This document shows positions 29,696 to 39,807 of a stretch of DNA of 64,000 bases, piece by piece. Source of the stretch: Bacteroidia bacterium (GTDB taxonomy: Bacteria > Bacteroidota > Bacteroidia > UBA4408); contig JADLFI010000037.1 in assembly GCA_020845635.1 (NCBI GenBank), positions 1 to 64,000 of the forward strand, written 5' to 3'. Below the pieces are notes generated by a model. The model ran no database searches. It saw only the letters and a program-made list of their open reading frames with translations, and was not told the origin of the DNA. Position 1 is the first letter of the stretch, and each line of letters begins with the position of its first letter. The position numbers and the translations under genes were made by a program.

Positions 29696-30904
29696 ATGTA
29701 TGATATTATAATAGTTGGTGGTGGATGTGTAGGATTGGCTACTGCTTATAAAATAAATACAAGGTTTCCGAACAAAAGTGTATTGGTGCTTGAAAAAGAA
29801 GACCAACTGGCTGCCCACCAAACCGGTAGGAATTCAGGAGTAATCCATTCAGGCATATATTATAAGCCTGGGTCGTATAAGGCTAAAAACTGTGTTGACG
29901 GACGTAGAGAGCTGGTGGCCTTTGCCAAAGAATACAAAGTTGACCATGATGTTTGCGGCAAAATAATTGTTGCTACAAGTGAGTCGGAATTGGCACACAT
30001 GAACAAAGTATTTCAAAACGGACTTGCCAATGGTGTTGAAGGCATTGAGCTTATTGACGCAGAGAAGATTAAAGAAATTGAGCCTTATGCAAGAGGAATT
30101 GCCGGAATTAATGTGCCATGCACGGGAATTATTGATTTTGTGGGACTAACCAACAAATTGGCCGAATTAATCACTGCCCGTTATCCACAAAGTAAAATTA
30201 TGAAAGGTACTGAAGTTACTGATTTTATAAAGGCAACCGAATCAACCACAGTAATTACCAATAAAGGTAAATTTGAGGCCAAATATATTATTTCGTGTGC
30301 AGGATTGCAAAGCGACCGTATTGCTAAAAAAGAAGGTGCTAAATCTGATGCCGCCATTGTGGGTTTCCGTGGTGATTATTACGACTTATCCGAACAAGGT
30401 ATGAAAAAGGTTAAAAACCTAATTTACCCTGTACCAAATCCTCAGTTTCCGTTTTTGGGGGTACATTTTACACGAATGATTAAAGGTGGTGTGGAATGTG
30501 GACCTAATGCAGTTTTTGTATTTAAGCGAGAAGGGTATCATAAAACTGATTTTAATTTAAAAGATACAGCCGAAGCTTTTTCATTTGGAGGTACATGGAA
30601 GTTTTTTGCCAAGCACTGGCGCTTTGGCTTAGACGAATATCGTGGAGCCTTCTCAAAAGCATATTTCTTAAAGAGACTACAAAAACTAATTCCCGACTTA
30701 ACCATGGATGATATTGTACCCGGAAGAGCCGGAGTTAGAGCTATGGCCTTATCGCCCGAAGGTTCAATGATTGATGATTTTAAGATTGAAGGGCGAGGCA
30801 ATGCCATTCATATTCTAAATGCTCCATCGCCTGCTGCCACAGCCTGTTTAGCTATTGGCAATACAGTAGCCGAGATGGCTGTAGAACGTTTTAGTCTTAG
30901 TTGA
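29696..30904 (+). CDS. lhgO: L-2-hydroxyglutarate oxidase
   Basis: 'MYDIIIVGGGCVGLATAY' FAD motif, 'HQTGRNSGVIHSGIYY'; ATG at 29696 preferred over GTG at 29648 because TACTTTTG lies at 29670-29677. Confidence 0.92.
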   Translation: MYDIIIVGGGCVGLATAYKINTRFPNKSVLVLEKEDQLAAHQTGRNSGVIHSGIYYKPGSYKAKNCVDGRRELVAFAKEYKVDHDVCGKIIVATSESELAHMNKVFQNGLANGVEGIELIDAEKIKEIEPYARGIAGINVPCTGIIDFVGLTNKLAELITARYPQSKIMKGTEVTDFIKATESTTVITNKGKFEAKYIISCAGLQSDRIAKKEGAKSDAAIVGFRGDYYDLSEQGMKKVKNLIYPVPNPQFPFLGVHFTRMIKGGVECGPNAVFVFKREGYHKTDFNLKDTAEAFSFGGTWKFFAKHWRFGLDEYRGAFSKAYFLKRLQKLIPDLTMDDIVPGRAGVRAMALSPEGSMIDDFKIEGRGNAIHILNAPSPAATACLAIGNTVAEMAVERFSLS

Positions 30905-31058
30905 TAAGATACTTCGTATTAGTTGTTGTTCACAGAAAAAAGATCACGTCAGGCTAGTGGAGTTCAATTTCTTTATATAAGCTCCAAAAACTTTCTTCTT
31001 TGTTTCTCTTTAACGAAAAAGTTGAGTTAGGTATAATTATTAACTCTAAATAAAATCT

Positions 31059-32192
31059 CTACCTTTCTCTTTCTCGTTTTTGAACACTTATTTTTAAAGG
31101 ATTTGCTGTAAGCTCGGCATATTGTCTGCGTTTGAATAATATATCTAAAGCAGCATATACAGCATTCCTGAATGATGATTCGGAGGCTATATTTTTTCCC
31201 GCCAAGTCATAAGCCGTACCATGATCGGGCGATGTGCGTACAAATGGCAAACCGGCAGTGTAATTAACACCACTTTCAAAGGCTAATGTTTTAAAAGGAA
31301 TTAAACCCTGGTCGTGATACATACTTAATACAGCATCAAACTTATTAAAAGTGCCACTTCCAAAAAAACCATCGGCTCCGTAAGGCCCATACACAATGTA
31401 GCCTGCCTCCTTTAAATGCTGAACAGCAGGAATAATAATATCTTTCTCTTCATTTCCTATAACCCCATTGTCGCCTGCGTGCGGATTAAGTCCTAATACC
31501 GCTATGCGGGGTTTCCGAATCCCAAAATCGGTTAATAAAGAATCAGCCATCAGCTTAACTTTATTAATTATTTTTTCTGTGCTTAGCTGGACAGCTACCT
31601 GATTAATAGGTACATGACCTGTAACCGTACCTATTTTTAAATGGTCGGAAATTAAAAACATTAAATGATTGCTCACCTTAAATTCATGAGCAAAATATTC
31701 GGTATGCCCTGCAAAATTAAACCCTTCTGACTGTATATTATCTTTATTAATAGGAGCAGTAACTATAGCATCAATAGCTCCGGATTTTATATCGTTGATG
31801 GCCGCCTTAATAGAAGCTAAAGCCAGTTGTCCTGCCTCTTTGGTACTTTTTCCGGGTTCGTATGGTACCTCCTTATCAAGTATATTATATAAATTAACAT
31901 TCTTATGCGACAGCTCCGAAATATGTTTTATTTGATGAAAGCCAAACTCTGCAATATGAAGGTTTTTACGATACTGAACAGCAGTTTTGGCATGGCAGTA
32001 TATAATGGGTGTACAACTTTGCATCATTCTGTTATCAGCAAAAGTTTTTATGGCTACTTCCAAGCCAACTCCATTAATATCTCCGCAGGTAATTCCAATT
32101 TTTGGTAAAAAATCTTGTTCTGTTACTTTTGACATGCTTGAATTGTGTATTTTTACAAAATATTTTCGGCAAAAGTAATCAATTATAAGCAA
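31059..32192 (-). CDS. pdxA: 4-hydroxythreonine-4-phosphate dehydrogenase
   Basis: 'GITCGDINGVGLEV', 'LGLNPHAGDNGVIG', 'MYHDQGLIPFKTLAF', 'VRTSPDHGTAYDLAG'. Confidence 0.95.
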   Translation of the reverse strand: MLIIDYFCRKYFVKIHNSSMSKVTEQDFLPKIGITCGDINGVGLEVAIKTFADNRMMQSCTPIIYCHAKTAVQYRKNLHIAEFGFHQIKHISELSHKNVNLYNILDKEVPYEPGKSTKEAGQLALASIKAAINDIKSGAIDAIVTAPINKDNIQSEGFNFAGHTEYFAHEFKVSNHLMFLISDHLKIGTVTGHVPINQVAVQLSTEKIINKVKLMADSLLTDFGIRKPRIAVLGLNPHAGDNGVIGNEEKDIIIPAVQHLKEAGYIVYGPYGADGFFGSGTFNKFDAVLSMYHDQGLIPFKTLAFESGVNYTAGLPFVRTSPDHGTAYDLAGKNIASESSFRNAVYAALDILFKRRQYAELTANPLKISVQKRERER

Positions 32193-32250
32193 GTTGTTTA
32201 TATGTATTTTACTTCTGCCTTAATAAAATAAAATTTATTTATATTTTTAA

Positions 32251-33384
32251 ATGGGAACGAAAACGGATGAATTACTGTCAAAGGCATTAAACTTTGAATT
32301 TTTAAGTATTGAGGAAGGAGTATATTTATACCATCATGCACCCGTGGCCGATTTAGTATATACTGCCAATGAGATGCGTAAATTTCACAAAAAAAATTCT
32401 CCTTATGTTACCTGGATTATTGACCGTAACGCCAATACCACCAATGTTTGCATAGCTAATTGCAAGTTCTGTAATTTTTTCAGAGTGCCCGGACATAGCG
32501 AGTCATACGTTACAACTATTGAACAATATAAGCAAAAAATTGATGAAACCTATCGTTATGGTGGGCGTCAGTTGTTGTTACAAGGTGGGCATCATCCCGA
32601 TTTAGGTTTAAGCTATTATGTTGACTTATTCAAAAAGCTAAAAGAATTATACCCTGACCTTAAACTGCATGCATTAGGCCCTCCGGAAGTAGCACATATT
32701 ACTAAATTAGAAAAAAGCACCCATACCGAAGTGCTTAAAGCTTTGATAAATGCCGGACTTGACAGTTTCCCCGGAGCAGGTGCCGAAATTTTAAACGACA
32801 GAGTAAGAAGATTAATATCTAAAGGAAAGTGTACCGGAAAAGAATGGTTGGACATTATGAGGGCTGCGCATAAGCTTAATCTTACCACTTCGGCCTCTAT
32901 GATGTTTGGTCATGTTGAAACTATTGAAGAACGTATTGAACATTTAGTTTTATTACGTCAGGTACAGAGTGAAAAACCGGCTCATGCAAAAGGCTTTCTC
33001 GCCTTTATTCCATGGCCTTTTCAAGACAAAGGTACCTTGTTGAACCGATTAAAAGGAATAAAAAATAACATCAGCGGCTTAGAATATATAAGAATGATAG
33101 CCCTGAGCCGTGTTATGATGCCAAATATTGTCAATGTTCAGGCCTCGTGGCTCACCGTAGGGAAAGAGGTAGCACAATTATGCCTACACGCAGGAGCAAA
33201 CGATTTTGGAAGTATTATGATTGAAGAGAATGTAGTTTCGGCTGCCGGAGCACCATTCCGTTTTACTTCTAAAGGAATACAAAAAGCCATTCAAGAAGCA
33301 GGTTTTATTCCGCAGTTGCGAAATCAACAATATGAGTTTCTAGAATTGCCTGCCGAGATGGAAGAACAGGTTATTACCTATTAA
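32251..33384 (+). CDS. mqnC: Cyclic dehypoxanthinyl futalosine synthase (radical SAM)
   Basis: 'NVCIANCKFCNFFR' CxxxCxxC, 'LDSFPGAGAEIL', 'TTSASMMFGHVET'. Confidence 0.92.
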   Translation: MGTKTDELLSKALNFEFLSIEEGVYLYHHAPVADLVYTANEMRKFHKKNSPYVTWIIDRNANTTNVCIANCKFCNFFRVPGHSESYVTTIEQYKQKIDETYRYGGRQLLLQGGHHPDLGLSYYVDLFKKLKELYPDLKLHALGPPEVAHITKLEKSTHTEVLKALINAGLDSFPGAGAEILNDRVRRLISKGKCTGKEWLDIMRAAHKLNLTTSASMMFGHVETIEERIEHLVLLRQVQSEKPAHAKGFLAFIPWPFQDKGTLLNRLKGIKNNISGLEYIRMIALSRVMMPNIVNVQASWLTVGKEVAQLCLHAGANDFGSIMIEENVVSAAGAPFRFTSKGIQKAIQEAGFIPQLRNQQYEFLELPAEMEEQVITY

Positions 33385-33439
33385 TTATTTGAATGAATAT
33401 TTTGCTTGAGCAAAAAAATAATCCTTTTATTTTAATCGC

Positions 33440-34162
33440 ATGAATTTAGTGTTAGATATAGGAAACACACGTACTAAAGCAGGTATTTTTGTAAATGATA
33501 TATTAAAAGTATCGTTGGTAGAAAGCGATATTCATTCCATTTTTGAACAACTAAAAAACTACTCTTTTAGTAGAATTATAGTAGCATCGGTAGTTAAACT
33601 CAGTGAAGAGGTATTATTAAAAATTTCGCAACAAGGAAGTTATATTTTGTTTGAGGCAAATACACCTACCCCTGTACAAAACTATTACAAATCGGCAAAT
33701 ACTCTTGGTAGCGACCGTTTAGCTGCTGTTTGTGGTGGTTATTTACTATTTAAAGGTCAAGACTTTCTGGTTATTGATGCCGGAACGTGTGTAAAATATA
33801 ATTATACCGACAAAAACGGTAATTTTTTAGGAGGTGGTATTTCGCCCGGATTAGCCATGCGCTACAAAGCCCTGCATTTGCATACCGATAAGTTACCACT
33901 CATTAGTTTTGACGAAAACTATCATGATTTGGTAGGAAATAACACCCAAAACTCCATCAGAATGGGCGTGCAGTTAGGGTTACTGGCCGAAGTGCAGGGT
34001 ATTATCAATGAGTTTTTGAATTTATATCCACAACTTAACATTGTTTTAACCGGAGGCGATGCTCACTATTTGCAAAGAGGATTAAAAAATAACATCTTTG
34101 CCGACAAAAATTTGATATTAAAAGGTTTAAACAGTATTTTAAATTATCAATACTTAAAATAA
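33440..34162 (+). CDS. coaX: Type III pantothenate kinase
   Basis: 'LVLDIGNTRTKAGIF', 'GSDRLAAVCGGY', 'DAGTCVKYNY', 'GGGISPGLAMRYKAL'. Confidence 0.95.
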   Translation: MNLVLDIGNTRTKAGIFVNDILKVSLVESDIHSIFEQLKNYSFSRIIVASVVKLSEEVLLKISQQGSYILFEANTPTPVQNYYKSANTLGSDRLAAVCGGYLLFKGQDFLVIDAGTCVKYNYTDKNGNFLGGGISPGLAMRYKALHLHTDKLPLISFDENYHDLVGNNTQNSIRMGVQLGLLAEVQGIINEFLNLYPQLNIVLTGGDAHYLQRGLKNNIFADKNLILKGLNSILNYQYLK

Positions 34163-34182
34163 AAGACCGCACAAGCAGTTAT

Positions 34183-35496
34183 ATGTATATGTTTAGAAAA
34201 ATAATAAAAACAAAATATAATTTATATTTGATTGTTTTTTTGCTTTTGACCTGCAACGTAAAGGCTCAAAACACCACCAACTCTATATACTCAAGGGGTG
34301 GCTACGGACTTGAAACCTTTAAAGGATTTTCATCTCAAATGGCTTTAGGTGGAAGTGGCATTGCTTCCAACAACCCATGGAATCTTAACTATAGCAATCC
34401 GGCTTCAAATGCTGCTCTAAGGCTTACGGTTTTTACTGCTGGAATTAACGGAATGTACAAACAACAATTGAACTTTGCCGATACGGTTTCAGAAATGAAT
34501 GGTTCGTTTGGCTACATAGCATTGGGATTTCCGGTAACCAAATGGTGGGGGCTTTCATTCGGACTTATCCCATACACCGGTGTTGGTTATAATGTTAAAG
34601 ACACAGTTGCTTATGCCAAACAAAATATTGCAGGAACCTATAAGGGAAGCGGTGGTTTAAATAAACTATATTTGGCTAATGGTTTAAACCCTTTCAAAAT
34701 TTTTAGTGATAGTATTATGCGCGGGTTCTCTGTAGGGTTTAATACTGAATTTACTTTTGGAAGTATCAATAATGAAGAATACAGAGATTTTTTAGGAAGC
34801 GATACAACTTATTATTTGAATATACTCAACAATACTTACCATTCGTACAATGGTGTTTCTTTCTTGATTGGTGCACAACATACCATTAATATAAAAGATG
34901 ATACAAAACTAACTTTAGGTTTTAGCTATGGGCTAAAAGGTCGCTTAAACACCCAAAGTACATTGAGCTCTGAGCGATATTTCAGAACCAGTTCGGCATC
35001 AAATAAGGTTGATACGGCTTACTATTTGAATTCTCAAAAAACGATTGGGTATTTGCCAAGTCAATATTGCTTTGGATTTAATGTACAAATGGGACCAAAA
35101 ATAAATTACACTTTAGAGTACAAAGTGGTTAAATGGGGGAAAGACAGTATTAGCGGCAACCTCAATAATTTAAAAGACAGTAGAATTATCGCTGCAGGAA
35201 TTCAATACTACCCTAACTCGCAATCGCCCGATGGTTTTTTTAACCATGCATATTATCGCTTGGGCTTCAAAAATACAGTGATGCCTTTTTACCTCAATAA
35301 TTTACAAATTCAGGAACACGCTTTAACTGCCGGTATAGGAATTCCTTTCAGAAAAAGTGTCTCCACTGTAAATATTGGAATTGAGCTAGGGCGTAGAGGT
35401 ACAGTTTTAGATAAAATGGTAAAAGAAAAATATATATTGTTAAATGTGGGATTAAGTATAAACGACCGATGGTTTATCAAATCCAAATACGATTAA
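34183..35496 (+). CDS. Outer membrane beta-barrel protein of unknown function
   Basis: Signal peptide; beta-barrel-like pattern; precedes lptC-like gene. Confidence 0.65.
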   Translation: MYMFRKIIKTKYNLYLIVFLLLTCNVKAQNTTNSIYSRGGYGLETFKGFSSQMALGGSGIASNNPWNLNYSNPASNAALRLTVFTAGINGMYKQQLNFADTVSEMNGSFGYIALGFPVTKWWGLSFGLIPYTGVGYNVKDTVAYAKQNIAGTYKGSGGLNKLYLANGLNPFKIFSDSIMRGFSVGFNTEFTFGSINNEEYRDFLGSDTTYYLNILNNTYHSYNGVSFLIGAQHTINIKDDTKLTLGFSYGLKGRLNTQSTLSSERYFRTSSASNKVDTAYYLNSQKTIGYLPSQYCFGFNVQMGPKINYTLEYKVVKWGKDSISGNLNNLKDSRIIAAGIQYYPNSQSPDGFFNHAYYRLGFKNTVMPFYLNNLQIQEHALTAGIGIPFRKSVSTVNIGIELGRRGTVLDKMVKEKYILLNVGLSINDRWFIKSKYD

Positions 35497-35503
35497 TAAT
35501 ATT

Positions 35504-36085
35504 ATGAAAGCCCAAAGTTTTGGTACATATCAACAAGTTATTTTAAAAATTATTCCGCTCTTTTTTGTTATTGTATTGAGCGCCTGCGAAAATGATATTG
35601 AAAAAATAAAAGTACTTACCGACAAAAAATTACTACCAACCGAAAAAGGCATAGAAGTTGAAATGTTGTACAGCGACTCAGCACAGATTAAGGCAAGAAT
35701 TGTAACTCCCGAGTTAAATCGTTACACCGTTGAACAACCTTATATTGAAATGCCTAAAGGCATAAGAATGTATTTTTACGATGACAAAGGAAAAATAAAT
35801 ACCAGTTTAAGCTCACAGTATGCCAAAATGTTACAGTACCCTGATAACAATATTATGGAAGCAAAACGCAAAGTAGTAGTGGTAAACGAAAAAGGAGAAA
35901 CTCTTAAAACCGAACACCTGGTCTGGAATCAAAAAGAAGAACGAATATTTTCTGAAGCATTTGTTACCATAAGCACAAAGGACGAAATAATAATGGGTGA
36001 CGGCCTTGAAAGTAATCAGGACTTTACAAAGTATAAAATTAAAAAAATGAAGGGAACTATTAATCTGAAAAACGATATTGAATGA
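35504..36085 (+). CDS. lptC: LptC-like LPS export periplasmic protein
   Basis: Lipobox 'VLSACEN'; 'GIRMYFYDDKGKINTSLSSQYAKMLQYPDNNIMEAKRKVVVVNEKGETLKTEHLVWNQ' typical of LptC. Confidence 0.85.
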   Translation: MKAQSFGTYQQVILKIIPLFFVIVLSACENDIEKIKVLTDKKLLPTEKGIEVEMLYSDSAQIKARIVTPELNRYTVEQPYIEMPKGIRMYFYDDKGKINTSLSSQYAKMLQYPDNNIMEAKRKVVVVNEKGETLKTEHLVWNQKEERIFSEAFVTISTKDEIIMGDGLESNQDFTKYKIKKMKGTINLKNDIE

Positions 36086-36282
36086 AATCTATGTTTAAAA
36101 CAATGCAAATAATATGGCTGTTGGCTGCTATTGGCTCTTTAGTTGCTTCTATCATTAATTTAAAAAATAATAATGTAACCGATGCCGGAATATTTGCAGT
36201 TCTTACCTTTGTAGCAATTTTTATGTATTATGTCAATAAGAAAAGAACTAAAAGCTTCTCTTCAAATTCAAGCAATCAGTAA
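36082..36282 (+). CDS. Small two-TM membrane protein
   Basis: 66 aa; overlaps stop of the lptC-like gene (ATGA). Confidence 0.6.
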   Translation: MKSMFKTMQIIWLLAAIGSLVASIINLKNNNVTDAGIFAVLTFVAIFMYYVNKKRTKSFSSNSSNQ

Positions 36283-36300
36283 AATAAAGTTCAAAATATT

Positions 36301-37554
36301 TTGAGTTCATTTTTAATCATACTAATAGCTATCATATTTTCGGCTCTTTTCTCCGGAATGGAGATAGCATTTCTTACCTCTAATAAGCTACAGGTTGAGT
36401 TAGAGAGCAATCAGGGGTTCTTGCCGGCTAAAATGGTTTCGTACTTTATGAAAACTCCTCAACGCTTTATAGCTACTACTTTAGTAGGAAACAATATAGC
36501 CTTGGTAATATACAGTATCTATATGGCGCAGGTGCTCGAACCCGTGTTTTCATCATTTATCCATACACCTATTGGAGTATTAATATTAAGTGTTGTGGTT
36601 TCAACCTTTATCATAGTGGTTACAGCCGAGTTTATTCCCAAAGCTCTCTTTAGTATTAATCCCAATACTATGCTTAACTTTCTGTCTATTCCTTTTTCAA
36701 TCATTTATTTTATTTTGTTCCCAATAGTAATGTTTACCTTACTTTTTGCACGTTTTGTTTTGCGCTTTGGATTTCGTATTGATGTAGAAAACAACACCAT
36801 GACTTTTGGGCGAATTGATTTGGACAATTATGTAAAACAATTTACTACCTCAAATGCACACCGAACCGATTATGACCACGAAATAAATATTTTTCAGAAT
36901 GCTTTGGATTTTAGCAGCGTAAAAGTGCGGGAATGTATGGTACCTCGAACCGAACTGATTGCAATGGAAGTAAACGAACCTGTAAAAGATTTGCAGAAAA
37001 AATTTGTGGAAACACAACTCTCAAAAATATTGATTTATGATGACACCATTGATAATATCATTGGTTATGTACACTCGTCAGAAATGTTTAAGCGCCCCGA
37101 AAATATTCGCGAAATTCTATTACCAATCTCAATAGTTCCGGAAACAATGCCCGCACGCGAAATGCTAACATTACTCAAACAACAAAGAAGAAGTATAGCT
37201 GTGGTAGTTGATGAATTTGGAGGTACTGCCGGTATGCTAACCATTGAAGATGTTATGGAAGAAATTTTTGGTGAAATTGAAGATGAACACGACAAACAGG
37301 AATTGGTGGAAAAACAGCTATCAGGAAATGAATTTCTTTTCTCGGGGCGTATGGAAATTGATATAATTAATAAAAAATATTTACTTGGTATTCCCGAAGG
37401 TGAAGAGTATGAAACCATTGCCGGCTTTGTATTACACCACTATGGAAGTGTACCTCAAATGAACGAGGTGATTGAGTTAATGGGCTATTTGTTTACCATT
37501 AAACAGGTAAAAGGCAATAAAATTGATTTGTTGCAAATAAAAAAACTTGAATAA
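36301..37554 (+). CDS. Hemolysin/CNNM-CorC family transporter (TTG start)
   Basis: DUF21 TM domain, CBS pair, 'VDEFGGTAGMLTIEDVMEEIFGEIEDEHD'; TTG start retains the first TM helix. Confidence 0.92.
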   Translation: MSSFLIILIAIIFSALFSGMEIAFLTSNKLQVELESNQGFLPAKMVSYFMKTPQRFIATTLVGNNIALVIYSIYMAQVLEPVFSSFIHTPIGVLILSVVVSTFIIVVTAEFIPKALFSINPNTMLNFLSIPFSIIYFILFPIVMFTLLFARFVLRFGFRIDVENNTMTFGRIDLDNYVKQFTTSNAHRTDYDHEINIFQNALDFSSVKVRECMVPRTELIAMEVNEPVKDLQKKFVETQLSKILIYDDTIDNIIGYVHSSEMFKRPENIREILLPISIVPETMPAREMLTLLKQQRRSIAVVVDEFGGTAGMLTIEDVMEEIFGEIEDEHDKQELVEKQLSGNEFLFSGRMEIDIINKKYLLGIPEGEEYETIAGFVLHHYGSVPQMNEVIELMGYLFTIKQVKGNKIDLLQIKKLE

Positions 37555-37575
37555 GTTTACTATATAAAGGAAAAT

Positions 37576-38097
37576 ATGAGTGTAATACTTGATGTAAACG
37601 GGATAAGTCCTAAGTTTGGAAACAACTGTTTTATAGCACCCAATGCCACTATTGTAGGACAGGTAACTACCGGAGACGATTGCAGTTTTTGGTTTAATGC
37701 AGTGGTGAGAGGCGATGTTAACAGTATAAGCATGGGCAATAAAGTAAACATACAAGATGGTGCTATAGTGCATTGTACCTATCAAAAAACAAAAGTAGTG
37801 ATTGGAAATAATGTATCCATTGGACATCATGCCATAGTTCATGGATGTACCATACACGACAATGTATTGGTAGGAATGGGCGCAATAGTAATGGATAATG
37901 TGGTTATTCATGAAAACTGTATAATTGCTGCCGGAGCGGTAGTGCTCGAAAATACTGTTGTTGAAGCTGGTTCTATTTATGCCGGTATTCCGGCCAAGAA
38001 AGTAAAACAATTAAGCGAAGAATTATTTAAAGGAGAAGTACAACGTATAGCCAATAACTACGTCTTATACAGCAGTTGGTTTAAAGATAAAAAATAA
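37576..38097 (+). CDS. Gamma carbonic anhydrase family protein
   Basis: Left-handed beta-helix: 'FIAPNATIVGQVTTGDDCSFWFNAVVRGDVNSISMGNKVNIQDGAIVHC', 'SIGHHAIVHGCTI'. Confidence 0.93.
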   Translation: MSVILDVNGISPKFGNNCFIAPNATIVGQVTTGDDCSFWFNAVVRGDVNSISMGNKVNIQDGAIVHCTYQKTKVVIGNNVSIGHHAIVHGCTIHDNVLVGMGAIVMDNVVIHENCIIAAGAVVLENTVVEAGSIYAGIPAKKVKQLSEELFKGEVQRIANNYVLYSSWFKDKK

Positions 38098-38101
38098 GAT
38101 A

Positions 38102-39748
38102 GTGCATAAAACTTTTACCATAAAAGCAAATTACGTTGATATAGTAAATCGTAATATATTTGCAGCCGAAGTTAGCGTTAGTCAACAAAAAATTATATCT
38201 GTTGAACCTATCAACGAACAGGTTGAAGGATATTTATTACCCGGATTTATTGATTCTCATATACATATTGAAAGCAGTATGGTGCTGCCATCAGAATTTG
38301 CAAAGGTAGCTGTATTGCACGGTACCGTGGCTACTATAAGCGACCCACACGAAATAGCTAATGTTATGGGTGTACCGGGGGTAGAATATATGATTGCGAA
38401 CAGTAAAACGGTTTCATTTCACTTTTTCTTTGGTGCGCCAAGCTGTGTTCCGGCAACCGCTTTTGAAACTGCCGGAGATACTATTGATGCCTCGCAGATT
38501 GAAAATCTGATGCTTCATCCTGATATATGGTATTTGGCCGAAGTGATGAATTATCCGGCAGTAATAAACCGCGATGAAGAAATAATGCGTAAAATTAATG
38601 CTGCCCATAAAGCCGGGAAGCCCGTTGACGGGCACGCTCCAGGCATTGTTGGAATGGCTATCGAAAAATATTACAGTGCAGGTATCAGTACCGATCATGA
38701 ATGCTTTACCTATAATGAAGGTCTGGAGAAGCTGAAATTAGGCATGAAAGTCCTAATTCGCGAAGGTAGTGCTGCCAAAAACTATGAAGCACTTATTCCT
38801 TTAATCAAAGATTTTCCAAAGCAAATAATGTTTTGTTCTGATGATAAGCATCCTGATGATTTATTATTAGGGCACATCAATGATACCGTGAAACGTGCCG
38901 TAGAGCAAGGCTACGATGTATTTGATGTATTGCATGCTGCATGTGTATTGCCGGTTAAGCACTATAAATTACCGGTTGGGTTATTGCAACCCGGTAATAA
39001 TGCAGATTTTATTTTGGTCAATAATCTCCAAGAATTTAAAATATTAAAAACCTATATAAAAGGCAACTGCGTAGCCGACAATGGTAAGTCTTTAATACAA
39101 ACAAGTCCTTATCACATCATCAATAAATTTAATTGCAGTAAGATTAGTGCCAATCAATTAAGAGTAAAATCATCCACCAAAAAAATAAAAGTAATAGAAG
39201 CTTTAAACAAGCAGTTAATTACCAATTTCATTACAGATGAACTGAATATAGATAATGGATTTTTGCAAACCGAAACAAGAAAAGATATATTAAAAATTGT
39301 TGTTGTAAATCGTTATCACCATGAAGCTCCTCCGTCAGTAGCTTTTATCAAGGGGTTTGGGCTTCAGCAAGGGGCTATTGCTTCATGTATAGCACACGAT
39401 AGTCATAATATTGTTGCTGTTGGTGTTGATGATGAGTCAATAACTGCTGCAATAAATATGATTATACAAAACAATGGTGGTATTTCTGTGTCAAGCCCTG
39501 AAAAAGGAGACCATATTTTGCCTTTGCCTGTTGCAGGTATCATGAGCCCTCATCCCGTTAGCGAGATAGGTGCAAAATACCAGCATTTACATCATATGGC
39601 CAAAAGTATGGGTTGCCTTTTAGACGCTCCTTACATGACCTTATCGTTTATGGCCCTGTTAGTTATCCCTGCTCTAAAGATTAGTGATAAAGGATTATTT
39701 GATGCCAACAACTTCCGGTTTGTTTCGCTTGAAGCAGACCATTCATAA
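38102..39748 (+). CDS. ade: Adenine deaminase (GTG start)
   Basis: 'LLPGFIDSHIHIESSMVLPSEFAK', 'GTVATISDPHEIANVMG', 'FCSDDKHPDDLL'. Confidence 0.95.
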   Translation: MHKTFTIKANYVDIVNRNIFAAEVSVSQQKIISVEPINEQVEGYLLPGFIDSHIHIESSMVLPSEFAKVAVLHGTVATISDPHEIANVMGVPGVEYMIANSKTVSFHFFFGAPSCVPATAFETAGDTIDASQIENLMLHPDIWYLAEVMNYPAVINRDEEIMRKINAAHKAGKPVDGHAPGIVGMAIEKYYSAGISTDHECFTYNEGLEKLKLGMKVLIREGSAAKNYEALIPLIKDFPKQIMFCSDDKHPDDLLLGHINDTVKRAVEQGYDVFDVLHAACVLPVKHYKLPVGLLQPGNNADFILVNNLQEFKILKTYIKGNCVADNGKSLIQTSPYHIINKFNCSKISANQLRVKSSTKKIKVIEALNKQLITNFITDELNIDNGFLQTETRKDILKIVVVNRYHHEAPPSVAFIKGFGLQQGAIASCIAHDSHNIVAVGVDDESITAAINMIIQNNGGISVSSPEKGDHILPLPVAGIMSPHPVSEIGAKYQHLHHMAKSMGCLLDAPYMTLSFMALLVIPALKISDKGLFDANNFRFVSLEADHS

Positions 39749-39807
39749 TTTCCCCATAAACATTAATAGTTTATAAGGTATTATTACGAGTTGTTTAAAC
39801 CTTTGCC

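Noticed and set aside
37477-38010. Minus-strand 177-aa Tyr/His-rich ORF opposite gamma carbonic anhydrase
   Set aside because: Antisense shadow of a clear hexapeptide-repeat enzyme; composition is atypical for a real protein.
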